From the NCBI GenBank assembly GCA_010015655.1, contig ML976687.1, positions 686,022 through 750,021 on the forward strand: a stretch of 64,000 nucleotides of DNA, in the 5' to 3' direction. The position numbers and the translations under genes are program-made. This stretch comes from Bimuria novae-zelandiae CBS 107.79. Lineage: Eukaryota; Ascomycota; Dothideomycetes; Pleosporales; Didymosphaeriaceae. Shown one piece after another: positions 44,944 to 54,960 of this stretch. Each line of letters starts with the position of its first letter. Positions within the stretch are counted from its first letter, which is position 1. Below the pieces are notes generated by a model. That model saw nothing but the letters and a program-made list of their open reading frames with translations, ran no database searches and was not told where the DNA came from.

Positions 44944-47403
44944 ATGGCAGCGCACAAGAAACCGCAGCGTGGTCACCGGGCCTCCCGCCCAGAAGGATAC
45001 TATAAAGGTCTCCGGCAAAAGCTAGCAGATCAAGGCTATACACAACCTCAATACGCCCCTGCCACTCTACGGAACTTGAGGGGGACGTGGAAGAAGTGGA
45101 CAAGGTAAGCACTCCCTGTGCAATTACTGGGCAGCACCGGCTTATTATTTGTCAGATACTGCGAGGAAGTCGAGGAGGAACCGACCCCCTTCCTCAAGGG
45201 TCAAAATGCGGCCGACTATAAAGTGTTTTGCCAATGGGTTTTAGACAACTGTGCCGGCGTGAATATGCATTCCTCCCTACACGAGTACTGGCGGCAGTTG
45301 CGTATGCTCTACCAAAAGCATGCGAACGATTGGATGCCGAAGAACCTCAAGGACGATGTGAACAATGTAAGCTGCACTCGCAGAGGCCCTGCAGGTTCAA
45401 TTTTTGTAACGCTGTGCTGCAGTACATCCGTGATCTTACGATAACTGACAAGCTTGTCAAGACGCCACCGAAAAAGCCGGTGTTGTCTGGCGACGACATG
45501 TACGTGCTGAATTTTCACCATTGGGTGCACTGTAAAAGAGTGTACCCAGACGAAGAACAGAGGATAGGGTTCTCTTTGCTGTTAAAGTTTGCTGCCAGCA
45601 CGGGTGCACGGCCTGTATCATTTCTCGATGCGAGTGTCAAGGTACCAGACGAGGATGCAAGAAGCACCACTAGAGATGAAGCGATTCGTTTCTACGACCC
45701 TGACAAAGAGGATCCAGCCGATGATGATGGTGGTGAGAAAGCAGACTTCGATGCAAGTGAGCTGCCTCCTGAGGAGGATCTCATGTCGGTTCTCTTCGAG
45801 CATGTTACGATCATGTTAGCGAGAGTAGAAGGCCGTGAGGAACTTGTCATGTACCTTACTCTTATACATACAAAGGGAGAGGACAGAAAGCCACAACCGT
45901 ACGTATCTAAGATGCTCCCTTTGTTTCCGAGCTGATGACCGTTTAAGGAAAACGTTCAGGATATACCAGCACGAAAATCCTTTGCTTTGCCCTATTTTGG
46001 AGATGATTAGCATGGGCTTTGCCGGTAACGCATGGGCCGCCAGTACTGTCCGCGAACCCAAAGACATCTTGCTTGCACGCATCCCTAAGCGCAAGAACTG
46101 CCGCATCTTCAGATGGAAAGAGGATCAATGGGAGGAACCCGTCTTTCGAGAACCTGAACGCTCGAAGTGCGGGAATTCACCGTCGAGGTCATCCAAGCCT
46201 GTACGCGCGGCCACTGCAGCAAGGTACATGAAGCGTCTAGGGCTAGAGGCTGGTATAGAGGCGACCTTGACGCATACGTGCATTCGACGCGGCGTCGGAA
46301 ATGCCGTCAACCGTAAGAGCTCCTGGTCTCTGCGTCCTCTGGCTGAAGGCTGACAACTTGGCAGACAGGGCCCCGGTGGCTACGCGGAATCAAGTAATGG
46401 GACACAGCCGGTCGCAGATCTTCCAATCCTACATCAACCAAGACGTGGAGTTCGACGTCCATGCGGCCTACCTAGACGATCCCTCCGACACGGCTGTGAT
46501 TAAGGCAATGGGGAACATGTCGCTGACGCGTGACCCGCTCGCACCGACCAAGCTCAGTCCGGACGATGCTCTCGCGATTGAACAGCACGCTACCGTTGTC
46601 AAGCTGCGTCAGCAACGAGACGCTCTAACGAAGAGAATAGAACAGGTCCGACGAGACGCTGGACCTTGTGAGAACGAAGAGGAGGTGCTGCTTCGCCAGT
46701 TGAGGAACGATACGCAGGCAAAATTGCTTCGGAAAAGGAAGCAGTTACAGGATCACAAACAAAAGAAGGCCAGGAAGAGGTATTTCATGGAGAACGATAC
46801 GAGAGAGCTTGAATACGATGGTGACCTGTCTCTTAAAGATGAGGATGAAGCTAAACCCGCTGCCACCACCTACGCGCTTGAAGAGCGGGCTTGCATCGCG
46901 AGTATGCTTTGCAGACCCCCCGTAATCTGCACGAACCCGGCGCTTTGGAGCAGCGATGCGAGCTGATCCGAACCATGACGAAATTGTGCCGCCGTCGAGA
47001 AATCCGGCGACGTCCCATCGCTTTCGACCCAGTAGCGCCTCAGACCAAGCAAGAGGACAGTCTTTCAGCCTCTTCGTTTCTTTTGGTGTGCGACCCTCGC
47101 CAGTGCCTGTTCTGCATAGACGATGAGGGCCTGCCCCTCGCCCAGCGGATGTTCTGTTACAGTCGGGTGGCGAAGATGATGGACCATATCGAAGACGAGC
47201 ACCTCCGCCGCTTCGCACCGGACACGACGAGCCCCTGCCCCCATCCAACATGCCGAAAAGAGGGGGTGCCATTGGATGGTGTTCTGCATTTTAAAAGACA
47301 CGCCCAGGATGTTCACAGCATCAAGCTTCGGCTTCCGAAGGTCTACATTCCAGAAGAATCGACAAAGGGAACGGTGGCAAGCTGCGACAGTCATGGTTTG
47401 TAG
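44944..47403 (+). CDS. DUF3435 tyrosine recombinase (Starship captain-like), one frameshift
   Basis: Exons 44944-45104, 45156-45366, 45423-45898, 45948-46312, 46365-47403; introns 49-56 nt and all phases fit. The recombinase fold shows the catalytic residues: Arg in ASTGARPVSFLDAS, Lys in LIHTKGED, the HxxR box LTHTCIRRGVGNAV, His in QVMGHSRSQ and the nucleophile Tyr in FQSYINQD. A basic coiled coil (LRKRKQLQDHKQKKARKR) and two C2H2-like fingers (CLFCIDD...HIEDEH; CPHPTCRKE...HFKRHAQDVH) follow. DUF3435 proteins are the captains that mobilise giant Starship elements. The frame slips by one base in the C6 run 46916-46921; a seventh C would join CRPPRNLHEPGALEQ smoothly. As written, the finger tail is lost although the catalytic part is complete. 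Captains are normally the first gene of their element and point inwards, as here. Confidence 0.85.
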
Positions 47404-47531
47404 ACCGGTACCTCGATCCTTCGAAATGAAGTTTCAAAACCACCGGCCCACTCGTTCGATATGTTTTGGGTTTTTATAGATTTTTAACGCGGAATATCTG
47501 AACATTCTGCTAGACTATGGAACATGCCTTG

Positions 47532-48398
47532 CTAGAGCCACCGCTGGAACCAGGCCAGCACTTGCTTCTCTGTACCTTCGAGACACGCCCTCTCCGCCGG
47601 GTCATCGGGGTTGCCGCGTACGCCGAACCCATGGCGGCCGGGCTTATAGGTCTTGTGTTCCGTCACGGGCACCTCGCCTCCTGCGGCCACGGCTCTGGCG
47701 TGCGTCTCCTCCACCTTGGTCTTCTGGTCAAAGCTCACAACGCTGTCCTCGACGCCCCAGCCGAAGCTGGTAGGCACGGCCAGCGCCTCGATGTCCGCGG
47801 GGACGACCATGTTGCTCGGGTGCAACGCCACCACCGCATCCACCAGCGTCACCTTCTCGCCGCCAACCTCGACCACGTTGCTGGCCAGCCCTGCTCGGAC
47901 CGCATACCTCCCTCCCCAGCAGAAGCCGACCATGCCGATCTTGCGGCCTCTGGGAGTGTCACGGCGCAACTTTTGCAGGAACTCGACACAGACTTTGTCT
48001 GTCGACGCATGCTTGTGCCTCCCCATCCACATGAGAAACGTCGGCATGCTGGCGAGAAGGCCCGTGTATTTGGCGAAGGTCGACTGCTTGGCTGCGTCGA
48101 CGGGGATCATCACGTCGGCCACCTTGAGCGGCACGGGGTCGCCCTCGAAAAAATCCGGAAGATAGACCAGATACTCTCCGTTCTTGGCATATGCATCGGC
48201 AATGAGCTTGTTGTTGGGGAGCAGCAGGCCGAAGATATCCGAGTACATGACCACGATGGCACGCGGGTCGCTTCGGTTCCCCACCACGTACGTGTTGAGG
48301 CCGTGAACTATCTCCTCTATGCCCTGGGGTTGGCCTTCGTGGATGGTGCCCTTGACTTTGCTATTAGCGGCTGCCTCAGTTAGTGTCTGCAATCGCAC
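47532..48398 (-). CDS. Dienelactone hydrolase-family protein
   Basis: One open frame of 288 codons with the DLH alpha/beta-hydrolase pattern: TIHEGQPQGIEEIVHGL start, VVMYSDIFGL, nucleophile GFCWGG (Cys about residue 160), the acid region WGVEDSVVSF and histidine in KPGRHGFGVR. DLHs open lactone rings, for example in catechol breakdown; fungal members often take part in xenobiotic or secondary-metabolite degradation. The 5' end is unresolved: the frame opens with GTG at 48398 and runs upstream without a Met. A short first exon is likely but no clean splice pair was found. It is convergent with the recombinase gene and shares an upstream region with the Zn2Cys6 gene. Confidence 0.82.
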   Translation of the reverse strand: MRLQTLTEAAANSKVKGTIHEGQPQGIEEIVHGLNTYVVGNRSDPRAIVVMYSDIFGLLLPNNKLIADAYAKNGEYLVYLPDFFEGDPVPLKVADVMIPVDAAKQSTFAKYTGLLASMPTFLMWMGRHKHASTDKVCVEFLQKLRRDTPRGRKIGMVGFCWGGRYAVRAGLASNVVEVGGEKVTLVDAVVALHPSNMVVPADIEALAVPTSFGWGVEDSVVSFDQKTKVEETHARAVAAGGEVPVTEHKTYKPGRHGFGVRGNPDDPAERACLEGTEKQVLAWFQRWL

Positions 48399-48902
48399 GC
48401 GGTACCTGGATGCAGCTATTGCATGGCTCCATGATGATGGAAGCGACGGCGGGAGGCTCTATACGGAATGCCACGCCTGTAAGGTCTTGTAGGAATGAAC
48501 TGCCAGAGTAGCGTGGCAGTTTCTTGTAATTCGAGCCTTAAGCGGTGACGGCCACTTCACTTCGAGTGGAAGTGAGTACGCAGGGACGAAACCGACTGTT
48601 CGAGATTGTGTAGGACAGCGGGAATTGTTCTGCCCCAGGGACGTGTGCGCTTCAGATGGATATATACGCTTGCCCATGTACAGTCCACCCAATCACGTAC
48701 CAGAAACGGACCCGTGAGGCACAGTATGCCAAGGTGCTCGCGCAATGAGCTGTATGCGGTATAGCGTGGGATCGAACCCCGAGTTCGTGTATGGGCCGGG
48801 AACGCATTGGGTGGTGCCTTATCGACGTCCGACTAGGCCCGCCAAGTTTCTTTCTGATTAGCATCTATCGGAGTCTCTGCATGGAGAGTACCGCGCACAA
48901 CC
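48399..48902. other. Divergent promoter region
   Basis: Between the dienelactone hydrolase and the Zn2Cys6 regulator, which are transcribed away from each other. Contains the unresolved 5' end of the hydrolase. No operator could be assigned. Confidence 0.4.
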
Positions 48903-50433
48903 ATGGTAAACATTGGCGGGCGGTCGAGAGGTTGCTCGACCTGTCGAAAACGGCGGGTCAAATGCGGTAAGCTCTCTTTCTCCGTCGAGGACGCACATAA
49001 TCGGGGACGCACAGAACCACTAACTAAGCAACGCCAAAGACGAGAGCGGCCCCGTCTGCAGACGATGCCAGGTCCTGAACCTTGAATGCGATGGACCCAG
49101 GGATATTACTTTCATCCACGAGAAGCCAGCAGGGCTTAGGACGGCGCAGAAACTGGCGGCATTGCCAGAGGACTATACAGCACTGCCTGCCTCGCCTAGG
49201 GTCGCCGGCTTCGATGTCTACATCTGCTACACCCAGTCACACCTCATACGCGACGGCCTCATTGCGAGCGCCATAGCAGACATCAGAGCCGTTGATCTGG
49301 TGCCCTCTGGCACTGTTGTTGCTAGCCGTCAAGTCTCCCATCAGGCCATCATGAGCTTCGCCACGCTGCTTTTCGGCATTCAACACCGGCAGGCTGATAT
49401 CGCCGGACAAGGCTACGCCCTGTACGGTGTTGCCCTGAAGCAGCTCAACCAGGTGTTGTCAGATGCGACGCGGTACACGCGTGACGAAGTCATCGTTGCT
49501 GTAGCGGCGTTGGCCATCTCCGAGTCGCTGGTGCCCACCGGCCCCAACAACTATCTGACCCACATGATGGGTCTGCAGAGATTGGTAGATCTTCAGGATC
49601 CCGTTTCGTTCTGGTCTGGCAAATCGTCCGGATTCTGCAAAGGCGTGCGCTTCATGATTCTCTTCGCCTCCCTGCAGCTCGGTAAGCCATCCATCCTCGC
49701 CAGGTCGGATTGGAAGAAGGCCATGAGGGCGGATTCCTCCCACGAGCAGCTCCAGGAGCAGGATCTCTTCGATGTGCTGGCAGACTGCACCGTCTTGCTT
49801 GCCGAGCTCGATGCCGTGTCTTCGGCTTGGGATGCGGATGCCATTAAACCGAGAGAGCAGCGAGACGAAATCCAGCAACGAGCATGCTGTCTTCTTACAC
49901 ATCTCCACGAATGGAGGTTGCGCTGGGATGCCGACCTAAAGAATGCTTTCTGCGACACTCCTGCGAGCCCTTTTGGATCTAAGGAGTCACAGTTCGCATG
50001 CAATGGGGACCCCAACAGGTCTCTGGTTACAGTTGCGGGGATCGCGACCGTCCCTACCGCCGTCATGCTGATGCTGTACAACTTGGCGCTTATGCACGTA
50101 TTGAAGATCCTCGAGACTCTGCCTCGCGAGGAGTCTACGCCACGAAACGCTTTACACCAACCCGAGACCGCTGGGAGGTATCATGCATATGAACGTATCG
50201 CGGCTAGGGAGGCTTGCCGCTGTATTCAGTACTACATGTCCATAAGACGCCGCTTGGACGCAAGCGCTTCACCAATCGTCCACTGGGCCGTTGCCGCCGC
50301 CTGGGCAAGGCTTCGCCGTGACGACTCGGTCGAAGGGGCATGGATGCGGGATTTGCTGACCGGCAGAGGTCGACAGATCGTCGCCGAGGGTTTATGGACC
50401 ACATACAAATGGTTAAACTCGTTGCCTGAATAA
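48903..50433 (+). CDS. Zn2Cys6 fungal transcription factor
   Basis: Exons 48903-48966 and 49040-50433 with a 73-nt intron (GTAAGC...CTAAG..AAAG). 485 residues. The binuclear zinc cluster is at the N-terminus: CSTCRKRRVKC then VCRRCQVLNLEC, six cysteines in the standard order, split by the intron. The rest is the poorly conserved helical 'fungal-specific' regulatory domain (LFGIQHRQADIAGQGYALYG, NNYLTHMMGLQRLVDL). Such proteins bind CGG-containing sites, often as dimers, and frequently regulate the cluster they sit in. The neighbours here are a lactone hydrolase and a secreted propeller protein, so a local cluster regulator is plausible but unproven. Confidence 0.9.
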
Positions 50434-51156
50434 GAGTCCGCAGATGAATACACATCGCTTTTACAAAGTTATTGCTCTACATCTCCTAGTTCTTCACGCT
50501 GTTTAGGTGCACCGTATTCGATGTAGTCTGCTTTAGGGCAGACATGGTAACAGCAAGACGCGTTGCGTTGCTCTGATTAGCCAGAATTGACGATTTTGAG
50601 GCTTTTGGCGTGCTGGTATATAGCTTTCCTAAAGTATTCTCTCTCGGAAATGCGTATTCTTAGTGCTTAAGACGAACGAGACGATTAATGGTCAGAATAC
50701 TGGAAACGCATTAGGTTCGGTTCGGTGTCAATTCAGGCGTGTGTCTGTTCTACAACAACTCCACATGTCGCCCGGGTATTCGCCGCCACCAAATTGTTAG
50801 TATGCAGCGATGCTAAATGCACATGGATTGTTCCCGGTATTTCTGCGCCATTCCTCGCATTTCAGACGTAACATGACTGCTTGTAGTCTGACAGATTTAC
50901 GCCACGAACAGGGTTCCTCGCGCAATGGACCACATGTGGTTAAACCCGCTCCAGCAATGCAGAGAACATCGAGTCGCCTTGGTCTTTTGAGCAGGAAGCC
51001 GTATCCAAAGATTAATCGAGCACACCCCAGAGGAGCCTTCAGACATTAAGACCACTTCTTGGTCAAACTATATAGAAGGGCCAACGCATCCGACCTTCGG
51101 ATGCGGTCTAGCTACCCTATGCCCCGTTTGCATTTCCGACAGCCAGGAGACCGCCC
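50434..51156. other. Intergenic, promoter of the SMP-30-like gene
   Basis: Holds a TATATAG at about 51069 and the inverted repeat at 51085-51105. Otherwise nothing recognised. Confidence 0.45.
51085..51105 (+). promoter_or_regulatory. Inverted repeat with CCG-N5-CGG core
   Basis: Arms CGCATCCGA and TCGGATGCG separated by CCT, 52 bp before the ATG at 51157 and just after a TATA-like sequence. CCG-N5-CGG is an everted-triplet arrangement used by some Zn2Cys6 dimers. Could also form an mRNA leader hairpin. Confidence 0.45.
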
Positions 51157-52146
51157 ATGACAATGTCTGCACACACACTCAGATACTGGCTCGTGGCCAT
51201 CTTTTGGCCAGCCGTTCAATGTCTTCTAATCGAGGCAAGCCGGGACTTTCCTCTGGGCTCCGAGGTCGAGAACCTTGCCCTGCGGCCGTCGGGATCTATT
51301 CTTGCCACCGTCTACACCTCTCCACACATCTACGAGGTGATGCAAAGTCCAGACTCGACGCCAAGGCTCCTGCACGTCTTCCAAAACACCACCGGCGCCT
51401 GCGGCATCGCGGAGTCTTCGACGCCCGACGTGTTCTTTGTCGTTACCGGCAACTTCTCCTTCGAGAACCTGAGCCCCATACCCTGGTCATATGCGATCCA
51501 CCGTCTAGCCTTCGAGAAGTGTGGCAGGCCGATCGTCGAGGAGATCGCTGCCCTGGGGACGATTGCGCAGCCAAACGGTATGACAGCCGTGCCGAACACG
51601 CCGTACGTCCTGATTGCGGACAGCTACGGCGGGTTCGTGTACCGGTTCAACACGGAGACGCTCCAGTTGACCACGTACCTCGACCACCCACTGCTGAAGC
51701 CGCAGCCGGTTGCCGGCATCGTCTTCGGAGTGAATGGCGTCAAGCTCTCGCGAGGCCACCTCTACTTCAGCAACTCGAACCAACAGATCGTGGCGAGGAT
51801 CAAGGCTACTGGCACAGAAGTAGCTCTCGACGGAGGCCCGGAGATCGTCGCCATTTCCACGCCCGCTGATGACTTTATCGTCAACGACCTTAACGGCGAT
51901 GTTTACATTGCCCAGTCCGAACCTGCCAATGGCATCGGCTTCGTGAGCAAGGAGGCCTACGGTTCTGCGCCAATCACGATTGCCGGCGGGCCAAACAGCA
52001 CGGCCCTGCTAGGCCCGACAGCTGCGATCTGGGCAAAAGGCGCCGAGGGCCAGACATTGATTGTCTCGGTGACGGGAGGGTTCGAACAGTTCTTCACTAA
52101 GAATTACACTGGCGGAGGCAAAGTGGCGATTGTCCATCTTGAGTAG
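51157..52146 (+). CDS. Secreted SMP-30/gluconolactonase-like beta-propeller protein
   Basis: Intronless, 329 residues. The signal peptide is MTMSAHTLRYWLVAIFWPAV, cleaved near VQCLLIEA. The body has the six-bladed propeller pattern of fungal SMP-30/NHL-like proteins: ENLALRPSGSILATVYTSP, IAQPNGMTAVPNTPYVLIAD, GGFVYRFNTETLQLT, GVNGVKLSRGHLYFSNSNQQ, DDFIVNDLNGDVYIAQ. Several N-glycosylation sequons are present. Related fungal proteins include lactonases and, in some secondary-metabolite clusters, pericyclases with this fold; which of these applies cannot be decided. The acidic and Asn residues (N-G-M, D-D-F-I-V-N-D) match metal-site positions of the family. Confidence 0.83.
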   Translation: MTMSAHTLRYWLVAIFWPAVQCLLIEASRDFPLGSEVENLALRPSGSILATVYTSPHIYEVMQSPDSTPRLLHVFQNTTGACGIAESSTPDVFFVVTGNFSFENLSPIPWSYAIHRLAFEKCGRPIVEEIAALGTIAQPNGMTAVPNTPYVLIADSYGGFVYRFNTETLQLTTYLDHPLLKPQPVAGIVFGVNGVKLSRGHLYFSNSNQQIVARIKATGTEVALDGGPEIVAISTPADDFIVNDLNGDVYIAQSEPANGIGFVSKEAYGSAPITIAGGPNSTALLGPTAAIWAKGAEGQTLIVSVTGGFEQFFTKNYTGGGKVAIVHLE

Positions 52147-52800
52147 AGACGCGGGCGACCGAGTGACAAGAGTGCCGAGCAGGGGTTTCCCCCGTATCCG
52201 CCGGCTGTTGCGGCTGGCCATAGACATCGAGGATGTAGGTGACGGAGCCAGCCATGGCGGCCATCTCGGGCGCCGCTGATACGGTGTAGGAGTGTCACCC
52301 ACTTAGCTACTAAAAGTCAAAGTACCATTCTCAGCACACAGGGGGTGTGGAGCTTTGCGCGCGAGCCAGGACCACCCTGGCGTAACGCCTAAGATCTTTT
52401 GCCTCCTGCTGCAGAGCTAAAGGAAGTTCCTCAATAAACCACAAACGAATATGCTTGAGCTCTAGCTGGAGCCTATACCATCAGAATCCAGCATATTCAC
52501 CGCCCCTTTCCACCTGACGATATCGTGCTGAGCTTCCTTTTGAGCACCGTAGGGCTGAGTCTGCGGACCTGCGCTTCAATAACCTTATATCCACAAGAGA
52601 GTCTAAACCAGGAAATGGTTGAGCAAAGATTAACGATAAGGTACCAGTGTTGCTACGTCTCGGAAGATCTTGTAATCCGTGTTCCCTAAGCTCTTCATGA
52701 ATCAGTTTCTAGAGTATTATCGCCAAATACATCCAACCCTGCATCCAGTTTCTCCCTAGCTGATTGGCCCAACTTCGACGCACGCTTAACCGTGTTCGCG
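52147..52800. other. Right edge of the gene island, nothing firm
   Basis: A short minus-strand stretch at ~52180-52290 has coding-like character (MAGSVTYILDVYGQPQQP) but leads into stops. After ~52800 the DNA becomes AT-rich and RIPped. Confidence 0.4.
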
Positions 52801-54960
52801 CTAGGTAGGACCCTAGCTCGCCTTACTAAATATTATAACGCGGGAGTCCTTCCTATATGTTTACGTATACTACTTAGCTATCTCTTTTTACCCTAAGTAG
52901 TAAGCTAGCGTAGTTAGGGGGGTAAGGGCTATAAGACCCACGCGTCGTGTTCGCGTTTATAGTTAAGAGCCTTATTACCCCCCTTCTTCTTTCCCCTTTC
53001 CCCTATCTTCTCTCCCACGTGTATATTGCAACCTGGCCGTCCTTACTAACTACTAGTGCATTATTATAGACCTCTTTTACTTCCTACTAGACTACTAAAT
53101 ATAGATATATATCCTATGCGGCCATAGCGTTAGGCTAAACTAATATATATCTTACCTTACGCGTTCGCACGCCGACTATTTAAAACTTAGCCTATTAAAA
53201 AAAGCGCGGATACTACTAAGTAATAAGCTTATACTTAAGTGTCCTGTATACCTAGACTTGCCTAACTTCTAGTTATTACCTACTAGCTAGCTTACTCTAC
53301 TACACCTCTCTATATATAAAGGGCTATTATGTCTAGAGTGCACCTATACTTGCACAGTAGCAAGAGTGCTAATAAGGCACTTTAATAATAAATATACTAC
53401 CTATAAGCGTGCCCTAGAACGTTAGCCTAAGACTACTATAGAATCTGCTCCCTAGTAGAAAAATGTTTCGTGCCAGCGGCTGTTTAAACGAGGACCTAAT
53501 TATAGCTACTTTATTATTATCCCGCATGCGAAAGATGCAGAAAACAAAGAAGTATAGAGTTACTAGAAAATAGTAGTAATATTATTTAAGGCGGAGTACA
53601 TACGCGCGCAAATTAATAAGGCCCTTAAGAAAAATAAATAGGAAAAGCATGCGCTAGAGGACGTAATTCTAGATAATACTACGCTAATAAAAGTCTTGCC
53701 TTAGCTAGAGATAACACGATAGCCGAAATATCTTTAAGGTTACTCTTTTAATAATGTTACTTTATTAGTAACTCCTGCTAATCCTGTATTAGAGCCACTC
53801 CTTATTAAATTCTTAGATAGCCTAGACCGTATTATAGAAGAAGCGCATTACTCTATCTAAGATAATAAGGTTAACGTCTTTAACTAGGCGCGCATTAATA
53901 GCTTTATCTAGTAATAATAAGCCTTTAACTAACTACTACTAACTAAACTTTGCGACTTAACGTATTAGAACTATAAGTAGGTGTTTAAGAGGTTAATCTA
54001 CTTTACCTATTAAACTATTTAGCTAGAGAACCGTGTCGCGCTTGCCTACTATTTAATAACCTCCTAGCTTAGGTACCTTAACTAGATAATAGGTGTTGGC
54101 GAGGAGCTTGTTGGGCTAAAGTAGGGCTAAACGGGCGAGGAGGGCGTTAAACTAAACCCTAAAGCTATTTAAAGGCTACTAGAAGCCTAACTTAACTAAG
54201 CTTGCCTTTATTTCTGTATTACCTTGCTTAATTACACGTTAAAGGGAGACCTCTTTAAAAGCACGGTAGTTGGGTTCCTTACCGCGCTGGCTATAGACCC
54301 TAAAAAGAAGATACTCTAAGACGCTTCCTACTTTACGTCTAACTTATTTGCGTTTATTAAGATATCGCAGATGCTCGTTATCCAGATATTAGTACTAATA
54401 GCGGAGGAAGGACGGGTCAAATATCTAGCAAACGTACTTAATAAGATATAGGATTAGTTTATAATTTATAGAAGTTAGTCCCTATTTAACTAGGTGCTTC
54501 GATTACAGGCGTATGGTAAAAAGATTAGAAATAGTTCTATAAGTCTAGGGTATATTTATTAGTCCGATAACTATAAGCGACTTACTTATAAGTAGCTAAA
54601 GTTAAACGTGGCTAATTTAAAGAAGTTTGTTACTACGTAAGTAGCGCTAGCGTAGGCCGAGCTTAAGTAGCTCTTTCTAGTACACAACAATAAGAAGCGG
54701 GAAGACGTAATCCCTATCTTTAAACTACGTGACTTACAGGATAACTTAATAAAAAGTGCTAAAGATTAGAGCTTTTATAAGGATCCTTGTAATAGGGATA
54801 TATTACTAAAGGGAGGACGCTAGATACTTAATCGCGTGTTAGGATCTAACACACTACGCGCCGAATTTATAGAGTTACGTAAGAAAGACTTAAAAGTTAT
54901 ATAAAAAGCACCTATAGTAAAGAAATATATTTTAAAGGTTAATTTATTTCTCGAATAACT
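52801..54960 (+). mobile_element. Diverged relative of the recombinase-helicase element, truncated, RIPped
   Basis: A degraded plus-strand frame. A CxxC/H-type motif is near 53330 (CLECTYTC then RHFNNK). From ~53700 to 54900 there is a long region that aligns loosely with the middle of the units at 56600-57200 and 61700-62200 (GDLFKSTVVGF, LRLQAYGKKI, YKQLKLNVANLKKF, KLRDLQDNLI). It stops before the recombinase core. The right edge joins AACTCTAACCC at 54957. It is older or from a different subfamily. Confidence 0.5.

Noticed and set aside
44944..47403. Calling the DUF3435 gene a Crypton transposase
   Set aside because: Cryptons also use tyrosine recombinases, but the motif wording, exon structure and finger tail match the DUF3435/captain family better. 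Not fully excluded.
48765..48790. GGGATCGAACCCC resembling a tRNA T-arm
   Set aside because: No D-arm, anticodon arm or acceptor stem found on either strand.
52180..52300. Coding-like minus-strand snippet MAGSVTYILDVYGQ
   Set aside because: Too short and runs into stops; may be a gene relic but cannot be assigned.
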